From the NCBI GenBank assembly GCA_030149815.1, contig JASLHI010000044.1, positions 1 to 13,504 on the forward strand: a stretch of DNA of 13,504 bases. Direction: 5' to 3'. This document shows positions 1 to 7,208 of the stretch, one piece after another. Under the pieces are notes generated by a model. That model saw only the letters and a program-made list of their open reading frames with translations. It had not been told where the DNA came from and made no database searches. The number at the start of each line of letters is the position of its first letter. The stretch's first letter is position 1. The position numbers and the translations under genes are program-made. The stretch comes from Aquirhabdus sp. (GTDB taxonomy: Bacteria; Pseudomonadota; Gammaproteobacteria; Pseudomonadales; Moraxellaceae).

Positions 1-459
1 ACCAATTCCTGTGGAGCCGATCGTGCCTGTATAGCCACCATATAAATCATTTTCAACCGAATTCTGAGTATGTTTGCCATTCGAATCAGGATTTAGTGAA
101 GCATAGCTATATCCAAGTGTTGAAAACCAGTAGCCTGCATAGAAACCATTTTTTAGGACATAATCAAAGCCACCTTGTACCGCAGGACCATCTGATTCAG
201 GGCCACTGCCATCATAGGTTTTGTCATAGGTCTGGGTAATTCCGCGAAGGATATACTTCGACACTACATTAATATTGCCAGTGAGATCACCTTCATAAGG
301 CGTTCCAGCAAATACCAGATCAGGATCGGTATCCGCGGCAGAAGCACCCATATTTACGCTTAATCCTCCTAATACACACATCCCGATGATCAACAGACGA
401 CGCTTCGCAAGACGGTGTGCTAAAGGAGTGCAAAGATTACTTTTTATCAGGTCAGACAT
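1..459 (-). CDS. TorF/FmdC-type outer-membrane porin, N-terminal part (truncated by window edge)
   Basis: Only the first 153 codons are in the window. The protein starts with a long basic n-region (several K/R up to about residue 21), then a hydrophobic stretch (LLIIGMCVLGG), and an A-S-A/A-D signal peptidase I site near residue 42, so it is exported. The mature part begins with the pattern of the TorF/Gcw_chp putative porin family: a conserved N-V-V-S-K-Y-I-L-R-G-I-T-Q strand, then A-V-Q-G-G-F-D-Y and G-F-Y-A-G-Y-W-F-S-T beta-strand repeats. FmdC of the Methylophilus amide cluster is a porin of this kind, so diffusion of short-chain amides or urea through the outer membrane is the likely role (inference). 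A GGAG element at 469-472 sits 9 bases before the ATG at 459 but only 3 before an in-frame ATG at 465, so 459 is preferred. A terminator-like hairpin and a candidate promoter separate it from fmdB. Confidence 0.8.
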   Translation of the reverse strand, partial: MSDLIKSNLCTPLAHRLAKRRLLIIGMCVLGGLSVNMGASAADTDPDLVFAGTPYEGDLTGNINVVSKYILRGITQTYDKTYDGSGPESDGPAVQGGFDYVLKNGFYAGYWFSTLGYSYASLNPDSNGKHTQNSVENDLYGGYTGTIGSTGIG

Positions 460-487
460 GTTCATTTGCTCCAAGTTGAGTCCTTAG

Positions 488-513
488 TATTACTAAAATT
501 AAATTTAGTAATA
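488..513. repeat. AT-rich 10-bp inverted repeat in porin leader
   Basis: Perfect arms TATTACTAAA (488-497) and TTTAGTAATA (504-513) flank a 6-base spacer. It lies 29-54 bases before the preferred porin start. It would overlap the transcription start expected from the sigma-54-like element just upstream. It may be an operator or a weak 5' hairpin. The function is inferred and the base composition makes chance similarity easier. Confidence 0.45.
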
Positions 514-518
514 TTATT

Positions 519-535
519 AAGCAAACGCTATGCCA
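519..535 (-). promoter_or_regulatory. Candidate sigma-54 (-24/-12) promoter for the porin gene
   Basis: Read on the minus strand the element is TGGCATAGCGTTTGCTT. It matches the sigma-54 consensus TGGCACG-N4-TTGCW at TGGCA and TTGCT, with exactly ten bases between the GG and the GC. The expected start of transcription is near 509, giving a leader of about 50 bases that carries the porin ribosome binding site. Sigma-54 promoters commonly drive nitrogen-scavenging genes, which fits the locus. Sequence match only; activity is inferred. Confidence 0.5.
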
Positions 536-589
536 TATCAGAATTGATGGCCTGTAAGATTGCCAAAGTCGATGAATTGAATTGGTATT

Positions 590-602
590 GCGTTGGCAAC
601 GC
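590..602. promoter_or_regulatory. 13-bp palindrome, possible activator site upstream of porin promoter
   Basis: GCGTTG-G-CAACGC is a perfect palindrome with a single central base. It is centred about 87 bases upstream of the transcription start predicted from the sigma-54-like element, a usual distance for an enhancer-binding activator. It does not match the classical NtrC site well, so no binding protein is named. Confidence 0.3.
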
Positions 603-635
603 TTAGGCAAGAAGTTATAAAAATAAATAAACATT

Positions 636-665
636 AGAAAACAACATCCCTGATGCTGTCTTTTT
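636..665 (-). terminator. Rho-independent terminator-like hairpin after fmdB
   Basis: On the minus strand the arms CAGCATC (658-652) and GATGTTG (648-642) pair with one G.U and a 3-base AGG loop, followed by TTTTC. The stem is preceded by an A-rich tract, and on the plus strand it is also followed by a T run (660-665), so it could act in both directions. It lies about 50 bases past the fmdB stop, and suggests the operon ends here and the porin has its own promoter. Confidence 0.6.
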
Positions 666-707
666 CCTGTTCAGATTTTTTTGAATTGAAGGAATATATT
701 GAATCGA

Positions 708-998
708 CTACCCACAAATGCTGCACTGAAAACCTTTGCATACATGGAGAATCGTACTTCGGCTTGCTTTGGCAGACGTACCAGGCCCTCCTGTCGCTGG
801 ACCAGCAAGTTGTTCCGCAGCGTTTTTTGGTCGCCATTTTTCATTTATCTGGATTCTGACGCGACCCGAGATCATGGGGTTTGCCTCAGTCTGTTGATGA
901 CAATAGTGGCATTTAATCAGACTATTCAATGCTGCAAAAGGCATCTGCTTTTCAAAGATTCCTTCACAATGTGTACAGCGAATATCGTATAACGGCAT
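708..998 (-). CDS. fmdB: FmdB-family zinc-ribbon protein
   Basis: A 96-residue protein starting M-P-L-Y-D-I-R-C-T-H-C, the hallmark N-terminus of the FmdB/CxxC_CxxC_SSSS regulatory family. Two CxxC knuckles (C8/C11 and C30/C33) form a probable zinc ribbon. The middle carries the conserved W-R-P-K-(N/S)-(A/P)-A-E-x-L-A-G segment, and the end is H-V-C-K-G-F-Q-C-S-I-C-G, giving a second Cys group. In Methylophilus, fmdB follows the formamidase gene fmdA and was proposed to be regulatory; its biochemical role is not settled. Here it also follows fmdA directly, with a 98-base gap. A GGAG element lies about 10 bases before the ATG. It is probably the last gene of the urtABCDE-amiE-fmdAB transcript. 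Confidence 0.8.
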   Translation of the reverse strand: MPLYDIRCTHCEGIFEKQMPFAALNSLIKCHYCHQQTEANPMISGRVRIQINEKWRPKNAAEQLAGPATGGPGTSAKASRSTILHVCKGFQCSICG

Positions 999-1096
999 GA
1001 TTTTCTGACTCCAAACTGGTCGATGAAACTTATTTGCTAAATCTGATAAGAACCTCTTTAACTAGAGAAAAGGCTCTCATCATAATAAGCAAAAGA

Positions 1097-2275
1097 TTAA
1101 TTCCTATGCCCCCAATAGGCACGATCGTTCAGCATGCCAGTGGGTAAAATACTCTTCTCAAATATACCTGTCGGGAGTGAGACCGTACACGCACAATTTG
1201 GAATATCAACAATACCACCGATACGTCCTTCAACAGGTGCAGCCGTTAAAAGCATATAAGCCTGACTTCCTGTAAAACCAAAGTTCGTCAAATAGTTAAT
1301 CGCTTTTAAACAGGCCTGACGATAAGCAACGCTTGCGTCCAGATAGTAATTCACGCCATGTTCAACACTAATCCCTTCAAATGTTAGCCATTGGTCATAT
1401 CGTGGTTTGACGGGACTAGGCATAAAAATTGGTGCATCTAAACCATATTTCGCCATTCCGCCTTTAATCAAATCAAAGCCAACGCGCGTCACGCCATCCA
1501 TTTCAATCGCACCGCAGAAGCCAATTTCACCGTCACCTTGCGAGAAATGCAGATCGCCCATAGAAAAACCTGCGCCTTTGACATACACAGGGAAGAAAAT
1601 ACGCGTTCCAGAGGACAGATCTTTAATGTCCGTATTTCCACCATGTTCACGTGGTGGAACTGTTCTGGCTGCTTCGGCGGCCATACGATCAAACTCTGCA
1701 CCCTTAACACCACGTAAAACAGCGGTACGCGGATCTGGCGGTTGTGCCAAACCTTTTGCCGCAAGTGGTGCTTCACGACGATTCCACTCTTTTAATAAAT
1801 CATGAGAAGGTAAACATCCCATCAACCCCGGGTGAGTTAATCCCGCAATACGCACGCCTGGAATATGACGAGAAGTTGCATATAAACCTTTCAAGTCCCA
1901 AATGGCTTTATCGGCATTAGGGAAATAATCTGCCAAAAATCCACCGCCATTTTCCTTAGAAAATACTCCTGAAAAACCAACAGGTGTTACAGGCTTAATA
2001 TCTAGTAAATCAATAACCAACAAATCACCTGGCTCAGCACCTTCAACATAAAAAGGTCCCGTCAGTGGATGAGCTCGCGTCAGGTCAACATTGGCAACAT
2101 CAGAAACATCATCAGTGTCTTTAATCTGAGCATCGAGAAAATCTAAACTTTCGACAAGAATTTCTTCGCCGGGTTTCACTGAAGTCAGAAATGGAATATC
2201 GGGATGCCAACGGTTATGTCCTAGCTCTGGTTGTTCCGCAAGTGGAACACCGGGTTTGATTTTGATGTGCTGCAT
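1097..2275 (-). CDS. fmdA: Formamidase / acetamidase (FmdA_AmdA family)
   Basis: A 392-residue cytoplasmic enzyme that hydrolyses formamide (and often acetamide-like short amides) to the carboxylate and ammonia. Family marks are the N-terminal H-N-R-W-H-P-D-I-P, the H-P-L-T-G-P-F-Y-V-E-G-A-E-P-G-D block, the segment around G-L-T-H-P-G-L-M-G-C-L-P-S, and the diagnostic G-D-L-H-F-S-Q-G-D-G-E-I-G-F-C-G-A-I-E motif. The frame is open to 2353, but the ATG at 2275 is chosen because it has a strong AAGGAG at a 7-base spacing and starts M-Q-H-I-K-I-K-P-G-V like the family; the extra 26 residues upstream look unrelated. It is not homologous to AmiE next door, which uses a different fold (nitrilase), so the operon carries two independent amide hydrolases. 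Length is slightly below the roughly 400-residue norm. Confidence 0.9.
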   Translation of the reverse strand: MQHIKIKPGVPLAEQPELGHNRWHPDIPFLTSVKPGEEILVESLDFLDAQIKDTDDVSDVANVDLTRAHPLTGPFYVEGAEPGDLLVIDLLDIKPVTPVGFSGVFSKENGGGFLADYFPNADKAIWDLKGLYATSRHIPGVRIAGLTHPGLMGCLPSHDLLKEWNRREAPLAAKGLAQPPDPRTAVLRGVKGAEFDRMAAEAARTVPPREHGGNTDIKDLSSGTRIFFPVYVKGAGFSMGDLHFSQGDGEIGFCGAIEMDGVTRVGFDLIKGGMAKYGLDAPIFMPSPVKPRYDQWLTFEGISVEHGVNYYLDASVAYRQACLKAINYLTNFGFTGSQAYMLLTAAPVEGRIGGIVDIPNCACTVSLPTGIFEKSILPTGMLNDRAYWGHRN

Positions 2276-2282
2276 GGTGTAT

Positions 2283-2288
2283 CTCCTT
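2283..2288 (-). promoter_or_regulatory. Shine-Dalgarno of fmdA (fixes the start)
   Basis: AAGGAG on the minus strand, 7 bases before the ATG at 2275. It is the best ribosome site in this stretch and rules out the longer upstream start at 2353. Confidence 0.8.
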
Positions 2289-2374
2289 GGTTCGAAAAAA
2301 ATACGGCCTTCAATTTTAAAAACGATAAATTCAACAGCGTGCAAACGAATCAATTCGCATCAAACGACGCGGTG

Positions 2375-3400
2375 TTAACCAATATGAGGAAGAGAACCCA
2401 CAGGGCAATCAGCAACGCCTATGGTTGATCGAGTAATTTTCTCGACATCAGCTTGTGCTTTTTTAGCATCAGTGACCCATGATCGATAGAAGTCAAAAGG
2501 ACATTCCGCCAGCCCTTTATTGCCATCCCCAGAGCTATGAATGCCTGTATAACCACGATGGAGTAATTTAAATAAATGATTTTGTGATTGATCATGAGCG
2601 CGAGCATCACGAATTTGAGAGACAGATAGTTGAGCATATTGAATGCCCATTTCTTCCTCACCACACTCACCCAAAGTACGTCCATCAAAACCGATAATTG
2701 CAGAATGTCCAAAGTAGGAATACACACCATCAAAGCCTGCAGCATTCGCAACAGCAACATAGCAATTGTTTGCCCACGCCATGGTTTTTGACATTAAAAC
2801 TTGTTGTTCTTTAGCAGGATACATATATCCCTGACAGCGAATGATGAGTTCAGCTCCCTTCATTGCACAATCTCGCCATGTCTCTGGATAATTGCCATCG
2901 TCACAAATAATCAGGCTGATTTTCAGACCCTTCGGGCCTTTACTGACATAAGTCCGATCCCCTGGATACCACCCTTCAATCGGACACCATGGAATACATT
3001 TCCGATATTTCTGAACGATCTCACCTTGATCATTGATCAGGATTAGCGTGTTATAAGGTGCTTTATTAGGGTGTTCCTCATGGCGCTCTCCAGTGATGGA
3101 AAAAACACCCCATGTCTTTGCTTCACGGCAAGCTGCGGAAAATATTGCTGTCTCATCACCTGGAATTGTTGCGGCGGTTTCCATCATTTCAGCAGGGTCA
3201 TACATAATGCCCATCGTGCTATATTCAGGAAAAATCACGAGATCCATGCCAGGCAATCCCAGCTTCATGCCTTTAATGACCTCTGCAATGTGACGCGCAT
3301 TGTCCAGCACCTCTGCCCGACTATGCAGACGCGGCATTTTGTAATTCACCACGGCAACACCGACGGTATCAGGGCTACTTGAAATATCTCCATGTCTCAT
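2375..3400 (-). CDS. amiE: Aliphatic amidase AmiE
   Basis: A 341-residue nitrilase-superfamily amidase that releases ammonia from short aliphatic amides (acetamide, propionamide, acrylamide and relatives). It aligns by eye almost without gaps to Pseudomonas aeruginosa AmiE, beginning M-R-H-G-D-I-S-S-S. The catalytic Glu-Lys-Cys triad is intact: E59 in F-P-E-Y, K134 in K-Y-R-K, and C166 in I-I-C-D-D-G-N-Y-P-E. The fit is to AmiE and not to the shorter, diverged formamidase AmiF. The C-terminus ends a few residues earlier than the 346-residue Pseudomonas protein. The ATG at 3400 is chosen because a GAGGG lies 8 bases upstream and the known N-terminus matches; an in-frame TTG at 3415 overlaps that ribosome site. 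It lies 28 bases after urtE and 99 before fmdA, so it belongs to the transporter operon. No amiC/amiR regulators are beside it, unlike in Pseudomonas. Confidence 0.95.
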   Translation of the reverse strand: MRHGDISSSPDTVGVAVVNYKMPRLHSRAEVLDNARHIAEVIKGMKLGLPGMDLVIFPEYSTMGIMYDPAEMMETAATIPGDETAIFSAACREAKTWGVFSITGERHEEHPNKAPYNTLILINDQGEIVQKYRKCIPWCPIEGWYPGDRTYVSKGPKGLKISLIICDDGNYPETWRDCAMKGAELIIRCQGYMYPAKEQQVLMSKTMAWANNCYVAVANAAGFDGVYSYFGHSAIIGFDGRTLGECGEEEMGIQYAQLSVSQIRDARAHDQSQNHLFKLLHRGYTGIHSSGDGNKGLAECPFDFYRSWVTDAKKAQADVEKITRSTIGVADCPVGSLPHIG

Positions 3401-3408
3401 GTCAACAA

Positions 3409-3413
3409 CCCTC
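3409..3413 (-). promoter_or_regulatory. Shine-Dalgarno of amiE (fixes the start)
   Basis: GAGGG on the minus strand, 8 bases before the ATG at 3400. It overlaps the alternative TTG at 3413-3415, which therefore cannot be the start for the same site. Confidence 0.65.
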
Positions 3414-3428
3414 AATTCAACTGATTAT

Positions 3429-4130
3429 TTAAACCGACAAATAGCGACTAATCGTGGCCTCATCGACTTCCGCACGCACGTTTTCATAAACCAGATTGCC
3501 TTTATCAATGACAAAGAAACGGTCAGCAATATCCATCGTAAAGCTCAAAACCTGTTCAGAAACAACGATCGTCAAATCTCGCATCGTGCGAATTTCTTTC
3601 AAGGTTTTAGCAATGTCTTTAATAATTGACGGCTGAATACCTTCAGTCGGTTCATCCAGCAATAACACCTTGGGATTGGTTGCCAATGCCCGCGCAATGG
3701 CTAATTGCTGTTGTTGTCCACCAGATAAATTTCCGCCTTTACGCTTAGCCATTTCTTTGAGCACAGGAAAAAGCTCATATAAATCTTCAGGAACTTTTCC
3801 TTTTGCCGAAGCAGGTAAACCCGTCTGAATATTTTCCAGAACCGTCATATTTGGAAAAATCATGCGACCTTGAGGCACATAAGCAAGACCAGAGGAGATG
3901 CGTTGATAAGTTTCAAGATGTGCAACATCTTGTCCATTCACTTTAATCTCACCGCCACGCGTCGGAATAATGCCCATTAAGGTCTTAAACAGCGTGGTCT
4001 TACCCATCCCATTACGACCCATCACAGCCACAATTTCGTTCTTTTGGACATGCAGATTTAAACCGTGAATGACTTCACTTTGACCATAGCCAGATGCCAG
4101 CGTATTGACTTCAAACATTAGATTTGACAT
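3429..4130 (-). CDS. urtE: Urea/short-chain amide ABC transporter ATP-binding subunit UrtE
   Basis: A 233-residue ATPase of the LivF/UrtE type that powers import together with UrtD. Walker A is G-R-N-G-M-G-K-T-T (38-46), the Q-loop is at Q87 in Y-V-P-Q-G-R-M-I-F-P, the signature is L-S-G-G-Q (135-139) followed by Q-Q-Q, and Walker B is L-L-L-D-E-P-T-E-G-I-Q-P (from 156). The switch segment is S-E-Q without histidine, which is normal for LivF-like subunits. The start at 4130 lies one base after the urtD stop and has GGGG at a 7-base spacing, so the two genes are probably translationally coupled. The frame extends upstream inside urtD, but those residues are an out-of-frame reading of urtD. Confidence 0.92.
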   Translation of the reverse strand: MSNLMFEVNTLASGYGQSEVIHGLNLHVQKNEIVAVMGRNGMGKTTLFKTLMGIIPTRGGEIKVNGQDVAHLETYQRISSGLAYVPQGRMIFPNMTVLENIQTGLPASAKGKVPEDLYELFPVLKEMAKRKGGNLSGGQQQQLAIARALATNPKVLLLDEPTEGIQPSIIKDIAKTLKEIRTMRDLTIVVSEQVLSFTMDIADRFFVIDKGNLVYENVRAEVDEATISRYLSV

Positions 4131-4131
4131 A

Positions 4132-4890
4132 TCAGTGCCCCAGATAAACTTCGATGACTTTGGGATTGCTTTGGACAGACTCCATATTTCCTTCCGCGAG
4201 GATCTTGCCTTGATGAAGCACCGTGACTTTGTCAGCAATGCTTTTGACAAACTCCATGTCATGCTCAATAACTAATACAGAACGGCCTTGACTGATCTTG
4301 CGTAAAAGAAGTGCGGTTTTCTCTCGCTCAGTCACACTCATGCCTGCCACTGGCTCATCAAGCATCAATAATTCTGGGTCTTGCATCAGCAACATGCCGA
4401 TTTCCAACCATTGTTTTTGTCCATGTGAAAGCAAGTCAGCTTGCTGATGCAGCATGTCTGTTAAATAAATTTCTTGAGCAATCTCATTTACACGAGCAAC
4501 AACATCGTCAGTCCGTTTAAAAAACAGTGCACCAAAGACGTTACGTCCACGCGGAAAAGACATTTCTAGATTTTCAAAAACCGTCAAATTTTCATAGATA
4601 GAAGGGGTTTGAAATTTACGTCCAACACCTGCACGGACAATCATGTGCTCGCTCATCTTGATCAAATCCTGATTTTTGAACAGGATCTTGCCGCTGGTTG
4701 CTTTGGTCTTACCGCAAATCAAATCCAGTACGGTGGTTTTACCTGCACCATTAGGTCCGATCACCACGCGAACTTCATTGCGATCCAGATACAATGTCAG
4801 GCCTTCCACTGCTTTAAACCCATCAAATGACACGGTGAGATCTTCGATAACCAGTACTGGTTTAGGTAACTCATAGCCTTGAGGTTTCAT
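4132..4890 (-). CDS. urtD: Urea/short-chain amide ABC transporter ATP-binding subunit UrtD
   Basis: A 252-residue LivG/UrtD-type ATPase, the second nucleotide-binding subunit of the importer. It has Walker A G-P-N-G-A-G-K-T-T (45-53), the Q-loop R-K-F-Q-T-P-S-I-Y (Q94), Walker B L-L-M-L-D-E-P-V-A-G-M (from 174) and the H-loop V-I-E-H-D-M (H210). The signature is L-S-H-G-Q-K-Q-W-L-E-I-G (154-165), where the usual second glycine-side residue is histidine; this variant is typical of UrtD proteins and not a defect. Its ATG overlaps the urtC stop in a four-base ATGA, a sign of translational coupling within a tight urtC-urtD-urtE block. Confidence 0.93.
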   Translation of the reverse strand: MKPQGYELPKPVLVIEDLTVSFDGFKAVEGLTLYLDRNEVRVVIGPNGAGKTTVLDLICGKTKATSGKILFKNQDLIKMSEHMIVRAGVGRKFQTPSIYENLTVFENLEMSFPRGRNVFGALFFKRTDDVVARVNEIAQEIYLTDMLHQQADLLSHGQKQWLEIGMLLMQDPELLMLDEPVAGMSVTEREKTALLLRKISQGRSVLVIEHDMEFVKSIADKVTVLHQGKILAEGNMESVQSNPKVIEVYLGH

Positions 4891-6080
4891 TGTCCGCCCT
4901 CCTCTAGTTTTGCAACAGCGTTAGGTTCAATGCTGATCGTGCTACTACTATTTTCTTTGGGTGAAAAAAGACGCTCCAGTTTTGGTTTGATATAGTCGTC
5001 ATAGATACCCGCCAAGCCATTTGGAAAATACATCACGACCACGATGAATAAGCCTCCCATCAGGAAAAGCCATAATTGTGGGAAAGATTCTGAAAAATAA
5101 GACTTACCGAAATTCACCAGTAATGTGCCGTAAACAGCACCCATCAAAGACATACGTCCACCAACCGCTGCAAAGATCACCATTTCAATCGATGGTACGA
5201 TCCCTACAAAAGATGGCGACATAAAGCCAACCTGTAAGGTAAACATTGCACCACCAATTGCTGACATTGCAGCAGCAACGCAGAAAATGAAAATCTTGAA
5301 GCTTGATACGTCATAGCCAGAAAAACGAACACGCTCTTCTTTTTCACGCATCGCAACAAGCAAGCGACCTAACTTAGACTTCATGATCAACATGCCTGCG
5401 ATCACACAGGACAGCAGCAAAAATGCATTGATGTAATAAAGAATATATTTGGCTGAGTCAGTACGAATATCCCAGCCATGCAATGTTTTTAGATCAGTGA
5501 TGCCATTCACACCACCAGTCATCCCTTGTTGACCAATAATTAATATCGTCAAAATCGCGGCAATGGCTTGCGTCACAATTGAGAAATACACATCACCGAC
5601 GCGACGTTTAAACAATGCAAATCCAACAATCAAAGCAAACAAAACTGGAACTGCAATCGTGGCAACTAACGTAAAACTCAAGCTATGAAATGGCTGCCAG
5701 AACCATGGCAAGTGTGTTACCTGATTCCAATCCATAAAATCTGGAATTCCTGGCGTTGTTTGCGTTTTGGTGCTGACCGGATCTGAAGCTTCCAGCTTCA
5801 AAAACATCGCCATGCAGTACCCGCCTAGGCCAAAAAAAATACCTTGCCCTAAACTTAAAATTCCGCCATAGCCCCAACACAACACAAGACCAACAGCGAC
5901 AAAGGCATAGCTCAGATATTTACCAATCAGATTTAATCGAAAAATATCAAAAAGGAGTGGCATGGCAATCAGGATTACCGCCGCAAGGATGACAAACCCC
6001 ACGAGTTGCTGATAGCGCGCCCATCCAAGATTAGGCAATACCACAGGGAACTTGGATAAATTATTGGGTAAATGATTCAT
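4887..6080 (-). CDS. urtC: Urea/short-chain amide ABC transporter permease UrtC
   Basis: A 397-residue LivM-like inner-membrane permease with many hydrophobic segments spread over residues about 25-350. The recognisable permease block Y-G-G-I-L-S-L-G-Q-G-I-F-F-G-L-G-G-Y lies near residue 70-90, and M-T-G-G-V-N-G-I-T-D follows near 185-195. The loop M-R-E-K-E-E-R-V-R-F-S-G-Y contacts the ATPases in this family. A soluble insertion of about 25 residues (E-A-S-D-P-V-S-T-K...) between early membrane segments and a polar C-terminal tail rich in Ser/Glu follow the usual UrtC plan. It pairs with UrtB to form the channel. FmdF of the Methylophilus amide cluster is of the same class, so substrate cannot be fixed from sequence. 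A weak GAGAG site precedes the ATG. It is separated from urtB by 77 bases without an evident terminator. Confidence 0.93.
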   Translation of the reverse strand: MNHLPNNLSKFPVVLPNLGWARYQQLVGFVILAAVILIAMPLLFDIFRLNLIGKYLSYAFVAVGLVLCWGYGGILSLGQGIFFGLGGYCMAMFLKLEASDPVSTKTQTTPGIPDFMDWNQVTHLPWFWQPFHSLSFTLVATIAVPVLFALIVGFALFKRRVGDVYFSIVTQAIAAILTILIIGQQGMTGGVNGITDLKTLHGWDIRTDSAKYILYYINAFLLLSCVIAGMLIMKSKLGRLLVAMREKEERVRFSGYDVSSFKIFIFCVAAAMSAIGGAMFTLQVGFMSPSFVGIVPSIEMVIFAAVGGRMSLMGAVYGTLLVNFGKSYFSESFPQLWLFLMGGLFIVVVMYFPNGLAGIYDDYIKPKLERLFSPKENSSSTISIEPNAVAKLEEGGQ

Positions 6081-6157
6081 AATGACTCTCTAATGCTGTA
6101 AATAGTGGTGGGGTTTTCAACAAAATCAGATGCTGATCCAGCTACTAAAATCGTCAC

Positions 6158-7078
6158 TCACTTTCGTATTTTCGAGGCAAACAAACCCTGTGGACGAATC
6201 ATTAAGATGATGATGATCGTCGATAAAGTCAGTACTTTTGCAGTAGAACCGTTGAGGAAGAACTCAAGAACAGATTGGGCTTGAGCAATACTAAATGCCG
6301 AGGCAATGGTGCCAAATAAGCTGGCTGTTCCACCGAACACCACAACAAGGAAGGTGTCGACAATGTAGGATGTACCTGCCGTTGGACCTGTCGATCCAAT
6401 CGTGGTAAATGCCGCACCTGCAATTCCAGCCACACCACAACCCAGCGCAAAAGTCATGCGATCTACACGAAGCGTATTAATACCGACAGCACCACTCATG
6501 ACTCGATTCTGCATGGTGGCACGCACTTGCAAGCCCCAACGTGAACGGAATAGCAGATAAAAAACACCGACAGTCAGTACCAGTGTAATGACCATGAAAA
6601 ACATGCCATTAATCGGAATATCGATTTTGTCTGTAACGCTATACGAACCCATCAACCAGTTCGGTAAAGTTGGACTCACCTCTTGCGCACCAAATATTGA
6701 TCGAAAGGCTTGTTGCATAACCAAGCTCAAGCCCCAAGTTGCAAGCAAAGTGTCCAATGGCCGCTTATAAAGCCGACTAATCATTAACCTTTCAACCACA
6801 TAACCAAGCGCTGCCGCAACAATGAATGAAGCGATAATCGCAATGAAGAAATAGTAAGGCATAAAACTCGGCGCATAATGTTCGGTGACCCATGAGATAA
6901 CATATGTGGTATACGCACCCAAAGTGAGGAACTCACCGTGTGCCATATTGATCACGCCCATCTGCCCAAAGATAATTGCCAAACCCAACGCCATCAAAAG
7001 TAAAATACAAAAAACCGATAAGCCATTGAACCCTTGCATTGCAAAGATTGCGGCGTACTCAGACATAGATGTTGTCAT
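6158..7078 (-). CDS. urtB: Urea/short-chain amide ABC transporter permease UrtB
   Basis: A 306-residue LivH-like permease with about eight hydrophobic segments. The family block G-Q-M-G-V-I-N-M-A-H-G-E-F-L-T-L-G-A-Y lies near residues 38-56, the E-R-L-M-I-S-R-L-Y-K-R-P-L-D-T-L-L-A-T-W-G segment follows near 95-115, and the ATPase-facing loop V-R-A-T-M-Q-N-R near 185. The end, I-R-P-Q-G-L-F, is typical of UrtB/LivH. It is the short form: many proteobacterial UrtB proteins are over 500 residues because of an extra N-terminal extracytoplasmic region, which is absent here. A GGAG element lies 5 bases before the ATG. It follows urtA after a 130-base spacer that carries a strong hairpin, so urtB and the genes behind it may be expressed at a lower level than urtA. 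Confidence 0.93.
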   Translation of the reverse strand: MTTSMSEYAAIFAMQGFNGLSVFCILLLMALGLAIIFGQMGVINMAHGEFLTLGAYTTYVISWVTEHYAPSFMPYYFFIAIIASFIVAAALGYVVERLMISRLYKRPLDTLLATWGLSLVMQQAFRSIFGAQEVSPTLPNWLMGSYSVTDKIDIPINGMFFMVITLVLTVGVFYLLFRSRWGLQVRATMQNRVMSGAVGINTLRVDRMTFALGCGVAGIAGAAFTTIGSTGPTAGTSYIVDTFLVVVFGGTASLFGTIASAFSIAQAQSVLEFFLNGSTAKVLTLSTIIIILMIRPQGLFASKIRK

Positions 7079-7147
7079 GGCAACTCCAATGATCAGACTT
7101 AAAATTAATTTCGGCTTTTGGTCTCAGCTCATCAGCCAATTCCAAGA

Positions 7148-7197
7148 TTTTTAAGAACTTAAAAAGCTCACTGAGCATGTTGAGAATGCTCAGCGAG
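7148..7197 (-). terminator. urtA-urtB intercistronic hairpin (terminator/attenuator)
   Basis: On the minus strand, 11 bases after the urtA stop, CTCGCTGAGCAT (7197-7186) pairs with ATGCTCAGTGAG (7178-7167). This gives a 12-bp stem with one G.U and a 7-base loop, followed by CTTTTTAAG. The T tract itself starts a second AT-rich inverted repeat (7148-7165, arms of 8). Such structures after a substrate-binding protein gene commonly cause partial termination or protect the 3' end of the first message. Read-through is expected because urtB has no evident separate promoter. Confidence 0.7.
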
Positions 7198-7208
7198 ACG
7201 GCTCACTA

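Noticed and set aside
699..992. Plus-strand open frame opposite fmdB
   Set aside because: It lies antisense to a protein with clear FmdB family motifs and has no family features of its own.
1407..1805. Plus-strand open frame of 132 codons opposite fmdA
   Set aside because: Proline/serine-rich translation typical of an antisense reading of a conserved enzyme; no ribosome site or domain.
2276..2353. Longer N-terminus for the formamidase
   Set aside because: The extra 26 residues do not resemble the family and the strong ribosome site fits the ATG at 2275.
4154..4162. Loss of histidine in the UrtD signature (L-S-H-G-Q) as a possible defect
   Set aside because: L-S-H-G-Q-K-Q-W is the normal UrtD form, so it is not a mutation; likewise the missing H-loop histidine of UrtE is usual for LivF-like subunits.
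6081..6157. Terminator or promoter between urtB and urtC
   Set aside because: Only a 4-bp dyad is present and no convincing promoter hexamers, so the genes are taken as co-transcribed.
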